DNA from: JANRKG01 sp033763635
GTDB lineage: Bacteria > Cyanobacteriota > Cyanobacteriia > GCF-001939115
Reading direction: 5' to 3'
Assembly: GCA_033763635.1 (NCBI GenBank)
Contig: JANRKG010000347.1
Span: forward strand, 1-28,278
DNA: 28,278 nt
Position numbers and translations under genes: made by a program. Positions 6,816-15,510 of this stretch are shown here, piece after piece; the stretch's first letter is position 1, and every line of letters starts with the position of its first letter. The notes beneath the pieces are model-generated. The model was not told the DNA's origin, made no database searches, and saw only the letters and a program-made list of their open reading frames with translations.

Positions 6816-9800
6816 ATGGCAATCCGCGATCGTCTTTTCACCTCGATGGCCCGTGTCCATCCCCTGATGTTGTTCTTCGGATTGCTAGCTTTGCTTCTCG
6901 CTCACGGGATGGCACTCCTGTTCCGGGTTCAGCCTGCGGTCTCTCTCTGGTTTCCCCCATCGGGAGTGGCGATTGCTCTAAGTCTGTGGCTTGGACCGTC
7001 AGGAGCAGCTTTAACAGCCTTGGTTTCGGTGTGGATGGCTCCCCTTTGGGGCAGCGACGGCTGGTTTCAGTGGTTAGGTTTGTTGGATGCAATTGAACCC
7101 CTTGTCGCCTGGGGTCTGTATCGAGTTTGCTTTCGTGGCTCCCTCTCCTTAAAGACAGTTCGAGATGCGATTACCTTTCTCCTGAGTGCGCCCCTGGTTG
7201 CCTGTGGTGCCTCGGCAGTTATCGGAAGTTCCGTTCTGGCATTATGCGGCAAACTTTCCCTAACAAACTTGAATGAGGTCATGGCCCATTGGTGGTTAGG
7301 GAATGCGATCGGAACGGTCGCGATCGCCCCCGCATTGCTCCTGGTATTCAGCCCCTTTCTCCTCGAACAGGGGTGGGTCGTTTCCGAAGAAGATAGGGAA
7401 TCACGACCAACGCTGGTCCAACTTCCAACTTCCCGAAATGCCTGGATCGAAACAGGAATTTTACTGGTCATCCTGCTAGGAACAGCCTGGGTGACGGTCC
7501 AACAAACCCAGGAACGGGTTTTTACGTTTCAGCAGTTATCGCTCCTTAGTTTTATTCCAACCGCCTGGGCTGCCACGCGCTTTGGCGTGCGGGGGGGAAT
7601 TTTGACTGCCAGTTTTAGCGTATTTGTCACCCTCCTGAATTATATTTGGCTCTACCCCCATGCCTTTGAACTCGAACGGTTTCCAGTAAGTTCAGAAATC
7701 CTGCACATTCATAAGCTGAGTTTGCTGATTCAGTGTGCAGTGGGGTTGTTAGTCGGAACAGCCATGACGGAGCGATCGGCCTCTCAGGTTGCGCTGGCAG
7801 TGGAACGAACCCGATTGGTGGAATATGAGGCACGGGCACAGTTGAGCGACAAACTGTTCCGACTCAATTGCCTGTTAGCCGATTCAAACCAACAATTGGC
7901 TGAAAGCGAAAATCGTTTTCGTCGTTTGATTGAGAATTCGCCCGATGTGATCAGTCGGTTTGATCAAACCCTTCGCCATTCTTTTGTCAGCCCTCAGATT
8001 GAGTTGCTGACTGGCATTTCCCCCAATGATTTCTTAGGTAAAACCGTCTCCGAAACGGGCCTGCCAGCCGAAAACGCTGCGATCTGGGAATCTGCCTTAA
8101 AAACTGCCTTTCAAGAAGGAAAGCCCCAAATCTTTGAATTTGTGTCCAATGCTCCTAATGGGGAAACACGTTTCTACCAAACCCGATTGGCACCGGAATT
8201 ATCTCCCTACAGTGGGGCCATTTGCTCTGTTTTGGCGGTCACTCGTGACATCACTGATCTAAAACAGGCGGAAGCCCAGTTACAAGAGCGACAGCGGTTC
8301 ATTCAACAGATTGCCGATACGGTGCCCGAAATTCTGTATGTCTACGACTTGCTAGAGCAGCGAAATGTGTATGTGAATCACCAAATTGCGGTGAGTCTGG
8401 ACTATGCCCCCGAAGAAATTCAGGCAATGGGAGAAAACTTTTTCCCTCAATTAATGCATCCGGATGACCTCAAACAAATTCCTAAACAAATGGAGAAAAT
8501 CAGCCATTTGCAGGACCGGGAAATTCTTGAATTTGAGTTTCGGATGCAAAATTCACATGGAGAATGGCGCTGGTTTAGCGATCGTTCTATCGTTATGAGC
8601 CGGACTCCCGACGGCACCCCTCGTCAAATTCTGGGTTGTTCTCAAGACGTTACGGCCCGCAAGCAAGCTGAACAGAAGTTGCAACAGGCCCACGAACGCT
8701 TCCGATTGGCAGCGTCAGCCGTGAATGGCATGATTTACGATTTCGACTTGGTGCGCCAGTCCGTAGAACGCACAGAAGGACTCCTCCGAGTGGTGGGTTA
8801 TACGCCTCAGGAAGTGCCCCCGACTCCCCAATGGTGGTGGGAGCAGGTTCATCCAGAGGATCAGCAACAACTTCCCAAGAGCATCCGTGAAATGTTTGTT
8901 GTTAACGATCGCGCCACCTATGAATACCGGGTACGACATCGGGATGGACACTACGTTTATGTGATGGATCAGAGTATTCTGCTCTATGACGCAGAAGGCA
9001 ATCCAAATCGGATGGTGGGCAGCACGACGGACATTAGCGATCGGAAGTATGCGGAGGATGCGCTGCGCCAAAGTGAGGCCCGTTACCGCTACCTGGCAGA
9101 ATCCATTCCCCAATTAGTGTGGATGAGTGATGCCCAGGGGAATAACGAATATGTCAATCAGCAACTCTGTGACTACACAGGGTTCTCTCCGGGGGAATTT
9201 AGGACTTCCGGTGGGTGGGAAACGGCCCATCCCGACGAGTTGCCACTGCTTCAGGAAAAGTGGGCCACTGCCCTACAGCAGGGTATGACTTTTGAACACG
9301 AATGTCGGCTGGAGGGCAAAGACAAACTCTACCGATGGTTCCTGGTCCGGGCCATTCCCCTTCGGGATCGGCAGGGGCAAATTGTGAAATGGTTTGGCAC
9401 CAATACGGATATTCAACAACAGAAAGAATTGGAGGAAGAACGCACTTGCCTGCTGGTGCGAGAACAGGCGGCCCGTCAACAGGCAGAATTGGCCAGCCGC
9501 ACGAAGGATGAGTTTTTGGCGATCGTCTCCCACGAATTACGATCGCCCCTGAATGGCATTCTGGGCTGGTCCCGGTTGCTTCGAACTCGCAAGCTTGATC
9601 CGACGACGACGGAACGGGCGCTTTCCTCCATCGAACGCAATGCCGAAGCCCAAACGCAACTGATCGAAGATTTGTTGGACATTTCCCGGATCATTCGGGG
9701 AACGGTGCGGCTCAATCTACGGCCCGTCAACTTAAACTCAGTAGTTCAGGCGGCGATCGATACCGTCCGCCCCACCGCAGAGATCAAGAGCATTCAGGTG

Positions 9801-10727
9801 GGATGTTGGGTAGATCCGACGCTGGGGTTGGTATCGGGGGATGCGGAGCGATTGCAACAGGTTATTTGGAACCTTTTATCCAATGCAGTCAAATTTACGC
9901 CCGAAGGGGGCCAGGTTGAGGTACGAGTTGAAAAAATCCAACGCTCAAACTCCGAAAATCTCTGCCTCCCTGCTTTTCCGGTGCCCCATCGGACTTCTCA
10001 CGATGCCCGGATTCAAGTAACCGACACGGGTAAGGGGATTAGCCCAGAGTTTCTGCCCTATGTGTTCGATCGCTTCCGTCAAGCCGATTCCACAACAACC
10101 CGTGGACATGGGGGGCTGGGGTTGGGATTGGCGATCGTCCGTAGCCTGGTGGAGCTACATGGGGGCACTGTGCAGGTCGAAAGTCAAGGGGAAGGGCAGG
10201 GATCGACCTTCAGTGTGGAACTCCCCTGCATCTCCTCTGTGCATCCCTCTCCTGACCAGGGAGATCGACCCAGTTTGTCGCTCACCCATTCAGACTCTTT
10301 GACAGGCTTAAAGGTACTGGTAGTGGATGATGAGGCCGACACCAGAGACTTTCTTGTAACCGTTCTGGAACAGTTTGGGGCAACTCCGATCGCCGCCGAT
10401 TCGGTTCAGGATGCATTGGCGAAGTTTCTGCACCATCGACCTGATATTTTGCTCAGTGACATTGGCATGCCAGGGGAAGATGGCTATACCCTGATTCGCC
10501 GCATTCGCTCCCTCCCCTCTGAATTGGGATGTCGCACCCCCGCCGCTGCCCTCACGGCCTATGTTCGTAGTGACGATCGCCTCCAGGCACTAGAAGCAGG
10601 GTTTCAACTGCACGTTCCTAAGCCGATCGAACCGTTGCGATTGTTGCGGGCAATTGCTCAACTAGCGGAGTTAGCAACGGATTCAAAAACGGATGAAACG
10701 GATAGAAGCACGCCTTATCGCAGTTAG
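6816..10727 (+). CDS. MASE1-PAS-PAS-PAS-PAS hybrid sensor histidine kinase with receiver
   Basis: A 1303-residue membrane kinase. Residues 1-315 form a multi-helix MASE1-type sensor (SLWFPPSGVAIALSLWLGP, a typical MASE1 signature). Four PAS/PAC units follow, at roughly 365-485, 493-615, 620-745 and 755-868, each ending in a D-I/V-T/S-linked helix; the third and fourth look like PAS_3 folds. The HisKA helix carries His906 in SHELRSPLNGILGW. The ATPase has the N-box NLLSNAVKF, the DTGKGI loop and GHGGLGLGLAIV. The receiver starts near 1165 with VVDDEA and has its phosphoacceptor at Asp1215. All catalytic residues are present. No separate response regulator lies beside it, so it probably passes phosphate to a distant partner. 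Ligand is unknown. Confidence 0.93.
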   Translation: MAIRDRLFTSMARVHPLMLFFGLLALLLAHGMALLFRVQPAVSLWFPPSGVAIALSLWLGPSGAALTALVSVWMAPLWGSDGWFQWLGLLDAIEPLVAWGLYRVCFRGSLSLKTVRDAITFLLSAPLVACGASAVIGSSVLALCGKLSLTNLNEVMAHWWLGNAIGTVAIAPALLLVFSPFLLEQGWVVSEEDRESRPTLVQLPTSRNAWIETGILLVILLGTAWVTVQQTQERVFTFQQLSLLSFIPTAWAATRFGVRGGILTASFSVFVTLLNYIWLYPHAFELERFPVSSEILHIHKLSLLIQCAVGLLVGTAMTERSASQVALAVERTRLVEYEARAQLSDKLFRLNCLLADSNQQLAESENRFRRLIENSPDVISRFDQTLRHSFVSPQIELLTGISPNDFLGKTVSETGLPAENAAIWESALKTAFQEGKPQIFEFVSNAPNGETRFYQTRLAPELSPYSGAICSVLAVTRDITDLKQAEAQLQERQRFIQQIADTVPEILYVYDLLEQRNVYVNHQIAVSLDYAPEEIQAMGENFFPQLMHPDDLKQIPKQMEKISHLQDREILEFEFRMQNSHGEWRWFSDRSIVMSRTPDGTPRQILGCSQDVTARKQAEQKLQQAHERFRLAASAVNGMIYDFDLVRQSVERTEGLLRVVGYTPQEVPPTPQWWWEQVHPEDQQQLPKSIREMFVVNDRATYEYRVRHRDGHYVYVMDQSILLYDAEGNPNRMVGSTTDISDRKYAEDALRQSEARYRYLAESIPQLVWMSDAQGNNEYVNQQLCDYTGFSPGEFRTSGGWETAHPDELPLLQEKWATALQQGMTFEHECRLEGKDKLYRWFLVRAIPLRDRQGQIVKWFGTNTDIQQQKELEEERTCLLVREQAARQQAELASRTKDEFLAIVSHELRSPLNGILGWSRLLRTRKLDPTTTERALSSIERNAEAQTQLIEDLLDISRIIRGTVRLNLRPVNLNSVVQAAIDTVRPTAEIKSIQVGCWVDPTLGLVSGDAERLQQVIWNLLSNAVKFTPEGGQVEVRVEKIQRSNSENLCLPAFPVPHRTSHDARIQVTDTGKGISPEFLPYVFDRFRQADSTTTRGHGGLGLGLAIVRSLVELHGGTVQVESQGEGQGSTFSVELPCISSVHPSPDQGDRPSLSLTHSDSLTGLKVLVVDDEADTRDFLVTVLEQFGATPIAADSVQDALAKFLHHRPDILLSDIGMPGEDGYTLIRRIRSLPSELGCRTPAAALTAYVRSDDRLQALEAGFQLHVPKPIEPLRLLRAIAQLAELATDSKTDETDRSTPYRS

Positions 10728-10759
10728 CCCATCCATTAACCCATCTGTTTCATCCGTTT
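10687..10759. repeat. 17-bp inverted repeat between convergent genes, copy 1
   Basis: AAACGGATGAAACGGAT (10687-10703) lies in the last codons of the kinase gene. Its inverted partner, with one mismatch, is ATCTGTTTCATCCGTTT (10743-10759), between the kinase stop and the DHH gene end. The same arms recur at 24191-24207 and 24327-24342. It could serve as a two-way terminator, but no T-run is present. Confidence 0.7.
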
Positions 10760-10772
10760 CCATCCGCTGCGA

Positions 10773-11711
10773 TCACCCGTCTGCGTTAATTTGGGTTACT
10801 AACTCCTTCAGGACTTGATCGACGCGATCGTTCTCAATCTGGCATGTTCCTGCATTTGCGTGTCCGCCGCCGCCGTACTTCAGCATTAGCTCACCGATAT
10901 TGGTGTTCGAAGTGCGGTTGAAAATAGATTTACCCACGGCAAAGACTGTATTTTGCTTTTGTAAGCCCCACATTTCGTGAATTGAAATATTGCAATGGGG
11001 AAACAGGGCATAGACCATGAACCGATTCCCTGCGTAAATGGTTTCCTCATTTCGCAGATCCAGTAACACCAGGTTGTTGTGAACGGTTGCACACCGCTGG
11101 ATCTGGTCTTTGAATTTTCGGTCTTGATCCAAATACAGTTCTACCCGTTCCTTCACATCCGGCAGTTCTAGAATTTCAGCAATGGAATGGGCCTTGCAGT
11201 AATCAATGAGCTGCATCATCAAAGTGTAGTTAGAGATGCGAAATTCTTTGAAGCGTCCCAATCCTGTTCGGGCATCCATCAAAAAATTCAGCAGCACCCA
11301 ATCCGTCGGGCACATCACTTCGTCGATCGTAAATTGGGCCGAGTCTCCTTTATCCACCGCTTCCATCATCTCGGTTGAGATATTGGGGAAGGCTTCTTTT
11401 CCACCGAAGTAGTCGTACACCACCCGTGCAGCGGAAGGGGCATCAGCGTCGATGACATGGTTCAGAAGCGCGTTTTCGTTGCGAATGGTTTCACTGAGGT
11501 GATGATCGAAGGCCAGGGCAACCCCAGGCACATAGGGGAGATTGGTGGTAATGTCTCGATCGCTCACCTCGATCTTGCCATCCTGCATATCCTTCGGATG
11601 GACAAACTTAATATCATCCAGAACATCTAATTCTTTTAATAAAATCGCGCAGACCAACCCATCAAAGTCGCTGCGGGTCACAAGACGGTATTTTTTCCCT
11701 TTTTCTAACAT
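10773..11711 (-). CDS. DHH-family phosphoesterase (exopolyphosphatase-related)
   Basis: I start at the ATG at 11711 because GGGAG lies 6 bases upstream; an in-frame ATG at 11735 would add 8 residues and lacks such a site. The protein of about 312 residues has DFDG near residue 15 (a metal-binding Asp motif), the eponymous DHH in AFDHHLSET near residue 69, and a C-terminal DHHA1 domain ending in GGGGHANAGTC. This set is typical of Mn-dependent phosphoesterases such as NrnA-type oligoribonucleases and exopolyphosphatase-like proteins. The exact substrate (nano-RNA, pAp, cyclic dinucleotide products or polyphosphate) cannot be read from sequence. It is divergent from srx and convergent with the kinase. 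Confidence 0.85.
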   Translation of the reverse strand: MLEKGKKYRLVTRSDFDGLVCAILLKELDVLDDIKFVHPKDMQDGKIEVSDRDITTNLPYVPGVALAFDHHLSETIRNENALLNHVIDADAPSAARVVYDYFGGKEAFPNISTEMMEAVDKGDSAQFTIDEVMCPTDWVLLNFLMDARTGLGRFKEFRISNYTLMMQLIDYCKAHSIAEILELPDVKERVELYLDQDRKFKDQIQRCATVHNNLVLLDLRNEETIYAGNRFMVYALFPHCNISIHEMWGLQKQNTVFAVGKSIFNRTSNTNIGELMLKYGGGGHANAGTCQIENDRVDQVLKELVTQINADG

Positions 11712-11827
11712 TTGCATCTCCCAAACCCCAATCATTACCAGATGAGTGTACCCACATTGCTCAGGTCGATGAAGACTACGACTCTAAATTAAAACTTGGG
11801 GCAGATTATTTCTCTTTTTGTTGCAAC

Positions 11828-11848
11828 TCATACTCGTTATGAGTATGA
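11828..11848. promoter_or_regulatory. Nested palindrome upstream of srx-dps (candidate operator)
   Basis: TCATACTC (11828-11835) and GAGTATGA (11841-11848) are perfect 8-bp arms around GTTAT. A second symmetry, ACTCAT (11826-11831) with ATGAGT (11839-11844), overlaps it in a shifted register. It lies 39 bases before the chosen srx start and in a 176-base divergent gap, a normal place for an operator. Dyad length suits a dimeric regulator such as a Fur/PerR or LysR protein, but I cannot match it to a consensus. Confidence 0.5.
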
Positions 11849-11887
11849 TTAAAGAGTTAGTGCATGCATGAAATGGAGTTGCGATCG

Positions 11888-12151
11888 ATGGCCCGGATAG
11901 AAGATGTTCCGATGCACCTGATTCGCCGTCCCCTGTTTCGCCAGAACGATCAGGCCAAAGTGGCTGCCCTGATGGAGTCAATTCAGCAGGAAGGATTGCG
12001 GGAGCCGATCGATGTCTTGGAAGTGGAAGGGCAGTACTATGGTTTTTCAGGTTGCCACCGATTTGAAGCCTGTACCCGTCTGGGCCATGAAACGATTCGC
12101 TGTCGGGTCCGACGCGCTCCCAAATCGGTTTTACGAATGCATTTAGCCTAA
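11888..12151 (+). CDS. srx: Sulfiredoxin
   Basis: The 87-residue protein carries FSGCHRFEAC at 53-62, the sulfiredoxin signature with catalytic Cys56 and the His/Arg that bind ATP phosphate, plus the ParB-like fold pattern EGLREPIDVLEVEGQYYG. Sulfiredoxin uses ATP and thiol to repair 2-Cys peroxiredoxin whose cysteine was over-oxidised to sulfinate. I start at ATG 11888 because GGAG (11875-11878) is 9 bases upstream and homologues begin near this residue; ATGs at 11864 and 11873 would add 8 or 5 residues. A dps gene follows after 39 bases, suggesting a peroxide-defence operon. Confidence 0.9.
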   Translation: MARIEDVPMHLIRRPLFRQNDQAKVAALMESIQQEGLREPIDVLEVEGQYYGFSGCHRFEACTRLGHETIRCRVRRAPKSVLRMHLA

Positions 12152-12190
12152 AGTACGATTATCAAGGTTTTGCTCAATCAGGAGTAAATT

Positions 12191-12676
12191 ATGCAAGCTC
12201 AAGTCCAAACCCCCATTGATATTGGCATTAGTGAACAAGACCGGGCCGACATCGCGGCTGGGTTGTCCCGATTGTTGGCGGATACCTACACCCTTTACCT
12301 CAAAACCCATAACTTCCATTGGAACGTTACGGGTCCGATGTTCCAAACCCTACACCTGATGTTCGAAACCCAGTACACAGAACTGGCTTTAGCAGTGGAC
12401 TTGATCGCGGAACGCATTCGCTCTCTGGGCTTCCCGGCCCCTGGCACCTATGCCGAATTTACGAAACTGAGTTCGATCGCCGAGACCGAGGGAGTTCCGA
12501 ATGCCCAGGACATGATTCGCTTGCTGGTGGAAGGGCAGGAAGCGGTGGCTCGCACGGCCCGATCGGTTTTCCCGATTGCCGAAAAAGCCAGCGACGAACC
12601 CACAGCGGATCTACTGACTCAGCGGTTACAGGTTCATGAAAAAACTGCCTGGATGCTGCGGAGTCTGTTGCAATAG
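12191..12676 (+). CDS. dps: Dps-family ferritin-like DNA-binding/iron-storage protein
   Basis: This 161-residue protein starts at ATG 12191 behind AGGAG. It shows the Dps dimer-interface ferroxidase set: His43 in HNFHWNVTG, His55 and Glu59 in LHLMFET, and Asp70 and Glu74 in DLIAERI. These match the positions of E. coli His51, His63, Asp67, Asp78 and Glu82. Dps forms a 12-subunit shell that oxidises Fe(II) with hydrogen peroxide and stores it, protecting DNA. The N-terminus is short and not lysine-rich, so DNA binding may be weak. It is probably co-transcribed with srx. Confidence 0.93.
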   Translation: MQAQVQTPIDIGISEQDRADIAAGLSRLLADTYTLYLKTHNFHWNVTGPMFQTLHLMFETQYTELALAVDLIAERIRSLGFPAPGTYAEFTKLSSIAETEGVPNAQDMIRLLVEGQEAVARTARSVFPIAEKASDEPTADLLTQRLQVHEKTAWMLRSLLQ

Positions 12677-12680
12677 TTGC

Positions 12681-12795
12681 ATCCCCTCCTGGGAGGGGTA
12701 GGGGTGGGTTTCGCATTCGCAAAAGTCAGTCCTTCAAGGATCAGCTTAATGCTTGCCCCCTTGACCCAATCCCCTCCCAGGAGGGGATTGGGGTG
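12681..12795. repeat. GC-rich palindromic repeat (uninterrupted form)
   Basis: The left block runs from ATCCCCTCC through GGGGTGGGTTTCGC to CAAAAG (12681-12724). The right block ends in AATCCCCTCC CA GGAGGGGATT (12768-12789), a perfect 10-bp hairpin. Both blocks recur at 19911-20162, where extra DNA separates them. It fills the gap between convergent dps and the flippase gene, so it may also help end transcription. Confidence 0.7.
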
Positions 12796-12815
12796 ATCTG
12801 TTTCCTGGAACTGCA

Positions 12816-14162
12816 CTAGCTTCCCGTCAGGAGAAAATCGATCGGCGTACCCCATCCCAGGTGGTAGCGGAGGGTCAGGAGAATCGTGAGAACACCCACA
12901 AAAACCGCTGTGGTTTGCAAGTCTTGAATAATACACAACAGTTTCTCTCGCCAGAGACCGTATAGAACCACCATATAAGGAAACAGATCGCTGAAAGAAA
13001 TGGCAATCACGGCCCCCAGCACTCCCCCTAAATGGAATCCCAACGGTAGGCCGATCAAAATCAGCATCAAACGGGCTAGATTGCTTTGGGCGGAATAGAG
13101 GGGCTTGCCAACTGCCAGTAGGGCTGGACTGATGGTATTGAACAGAATGGAGAACCAGATCCCCAGGCAGAGAATGGGCATCATCCAGGTTGCGGGTTCG
13201 TACCGCTCATCGTAGAGGAAGTCAATCACCTGATCCCCAATGCAGGTCAGAACGGCTAACCCGGCAGCCAGCAGCAACAACAAGCGGAGCCGTTGCCGCA
13301 CGATTTTATCTCGAAGTTGCGATCGGGGGAGATCCGCCTGTTTGGAGATGGTAGTGAAAATGACCCGATACCCCAGGGTTTTAATGACTTCACGGGGCAT
13401 GTTAGCGAGGGTATAGGCAATGCTGTAAATGCCCAGCATTTGGAAGGAGAACAGTTTGCCGAGAATGAGGCGATCGCTCTGATCTGCCAGAAACATCAGG
13501 GCTGTCGCGGCAAAAAGCCATTTACCAAACGCATAAATTTCTTGGAAGCAGGATTGATCCCAGGCAAAGCGATTGTTGGGACTCGGAAACAGAAGATGAC
13601 CCGCCAAGAGCCGCAAGAGCGAACCCAAAACCCCTCCTATCACCAGTGCCCATAAATTAGGCCACCAGAGCGCCAGCAAAACAATACTGAGAACGCCAAG
13701 GGTCTGAGTTAACAAATCGAACAACGTGTATTTGTCCAGAGCCAGATCCCGGTGCAGAGTGTGAATTGAGACCGTTCCAAACCCGTCAATCAAGGACACC
13801 AACCCAATTACTGGCACCAACCAGAGAAATTGCTGTCCATAAACCAGGGAAGCGGGCCACGCCAGTAAGCAGCACATCAGCCATAGTCCCCCACCCCGAA
13901 TCACCTGGAGCGTCCAGGCCGTTTTGAGAAACGCCGCCTCCCCTCCCCGTTTGTTCTGAATAATGCTCTGCCCAATTCCAATGTCAGAAAACAGTTCCAA
14001 CCCAAGTCGAAGGGTGTTGAGAACTGCCATAATTCCGAAGTATTCGGGCACGAGCAAGCGTGTCAGAATCAAATTACTGCCGAAGCGGATAATTTGTCCG
14101 GTTCCGTAGCCCGCCAGGGTCCAGATTGCGCTATTGACTGCGAGCTTTTTGAGAGAAGTCAT
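12816..14162 (-). CDS. Polysaccharide flippase (oligosaccharide flippase / Wzx-like)
   Basis: A 448-residue protein with about 12 hydrophobic helices starts at ATG 14162 behind GGAAGGAACC. The N-terminus SAIWTLAGYGTGQIIRFGSNLILTR followed by LLVPEYFGIMAVLNT is typical of the MATE-like polysaccharide transporter family, which flips lipid-linked sugar units across the membrane. It is the last gene of the minus-strand sugar cassette, 47 bases after the GT4 gene, which supports an exopolysaccharide or O-antigen role. No Wzy polymerase or chain-length protein is seen in the window, so the pathway is incomplete here. Confidence 0.88.
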   Translation of the reverse strand: MTSLKKLAVNSAIWTLAGYGTGQIIRFGSNLILTRLLVPEYFGIMAVLNTLRLGLELFSDIGIGQSIIQNKRGGEAAFLKTAWTLQVIRGGGLWLMCCLLAWPASLVYGQQFLWLVPVIGLVSLIDGFGTVSIHTLHRDLALDKYTLFDLLTQTLGVLSIVLLALWWPNLWALVIGGVLGSLLRLLAGHLLFPSPNNRFAWDQSCFQEIYAFGKWLFAATALMFLADQSDRLILGKLFSFQMLGIYSIAYTLANMPREVIKTLGYRVIFTTISKQADLPRSQLRDKIVRQRLRLLLLLAAGLAVLTCIGDQVIDFLYDERYEPATWMMPILCLGIWFSILFNTISPALLAVGKPLYSAQSNLARLMLILIGLPLGFHLGGVLGAVIAISFSDLFPYMVVLYGLWREKLLCIIQDLQTTAVFVGVLTILLTLRYHLGWGTPIDFLLTGS

Positions 14163-14209
14163 GGTTCCTTCCGGGTATTAGTACGGACAGCAAAGCAGTC
14201 CCAGGGAGG

Positions 14210-15451
14210 CTAAATCTTCCCATCGTCAGGGCGGATCGCCTCCACCGTTCCTGCCAGGGCTGAAGTCATCACCTGACAGAGCCAGCCTGCTTCGTGCTGG
14301 ATGTTAAATTCCTTTTCCACCTTGAGCCGACCCGCTGTCCCAAACTTCGATCGCAACTCCCCATCCGCCAGAAGAACGGCAATGCGATCGGTCAGGCAAG
14401 TAACATCTCCAGGGGGCACCAGGTAGCCATTCACCCAGTCTTCTACCAATTCGCCCACCCCTGCAATCCGGGTCGTCACGACGGGCACCCCTGCCGCCAT
14501 CGCCTCCATCAACGAAACGGGGACTCCCTCCGCAAAGCTGGGTAACACAAACACATCGGTTGTTTGGAGGTAGTCCCGCACTTCCCTCTGGGATTGATAT
14601 CCCACAAACTTGACATGGTTTTGTAGCCCCAACTGCCGCACCCGATTTTCCAATGCTTCCCGATCGGCCCCATCGCCAATCACAATGAGTTCCACATTCG
14701 GAAACGCAGTCTTCAAAGCCACCAGGCTTTCCAACAAAATCCTCAACCCCTTCACAGGAGCCAGTCGCCCCGTAAATAAAAGCCGTTTTCCCGGTCCCTG
14801 ATGTTTTACAGGCTCAAACAGGTGGGGATCGATCCCACAGTGAACGATGTGCAGACGGGACCAGCGATCGGGCTGGGAGAAGATCATGGCCTGACTGCGG
14901 CAGAAATGGCTGATGCAGGAGACAAAGAGCGATCGTTGTAGCTTTTCATCTAACCGCCACCGCTGGGGTTCGAAGAAAATGGTAGGACCATGCAGCGTAA
15001 AGCTGAAGGTAAAACCACCCATCACCGAAGCCAGCATGGACACACTACAACTGGAATCACCTAAATGGTTATGGAGATGCTGAACCTGTCGTTTTCGGAT
15101 CTGGTGGGCGAGAATGCCCGCTTCTGCGAAGTAAAACGTCTGGTACAACCACCCCTTCAGAGTGGGTTGACGAGTGGCCCAGGCCAGCCGGAGGGCACGC
15201 AGGTAGGAAAGCGGATTGGAGAAAAGCAAGTTGAGATGGGCAACAATCAGGGCAATTGGGCTAACGGGCAGGATGTAAAAAGTGTTGTCTCGCTCTGCCT
15301 TTTGCTCAGGTCCGACAATTTGTTCATCTCCGGGGCGACGCACGGAAAAGGTATGCACCTCGACCCCCCGATCGCGTAGAGCAGCCACTTCCCGTTGAAT
15401 AAAGGTATCCGTAGCGCGAGGGTACTGCCCCGTCATATAGGCAACACGCAT
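14210..15451 (-). CDS. GT4-family glycosyltransferase
   Basis: This 413-residue GT-B enzyme has an N-terminal acceptor domain with TDTFIQREV (15-23), HNHLGDSS (127-134) and TLHGPTIFF (152-160). The donor domain begins with LLFTGRLAPVKG (224-235) and ends with the retaining E-x7-E motif, Glu308 to Glu316, within FAEGVPVSLMEAMAAGVPVV. It should transfer a sugar from a nucleotide-sugar to a polysaccharide precursor on the cytoplasmic face. The donor sugar cannot be told. The overall shape resembles colanic-acid-type transferases (WcaL). It sits between the epimerase and flippase genes. Confidence 0.92.
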   Translation of the reverse strand: MRVAYMTGQYPRATDTFIQREVAALRDRGVEVHTFSVRRPGDEQIVGPEQKAERDNTFYILPVSPIALIVAHLNLLFSNPLSYLRALRLAWATRQPTLKGWLYQTFYFAEAGILAHQIRKRQVQHLHNHLGDSSCSVSMLASVMGGFTFSFTLHGPTIFFEPQRWRLDEKLQRSLFVSCISHFCRSQAMIFSQPDRWSRLHIVHCGIDPHLFEPVKHQGPGKRLLFTGRLAPVKGLRILLESLVALKTAFPNVELIVIGDGADREALENRVRQLGLQNHVKFVGYQSQREVRDYLQTTDVFVLPSFAEGVPVSLMEAMAAGVPVVTTRIAGVGELVEDWVNGYLVPPGDVTCLTDRIAVLLADGELRSKFGTAGRLKVEKEFNIQHEAGWLCQVMTSALAGTVEAIRPDDGKI

Positions 15452-15510
15452 AGTTAGAGTCCTGAATGGGTGTTAACAGCGACGCGATGCACCGCATCTC
15501 TGTCAGCGTA

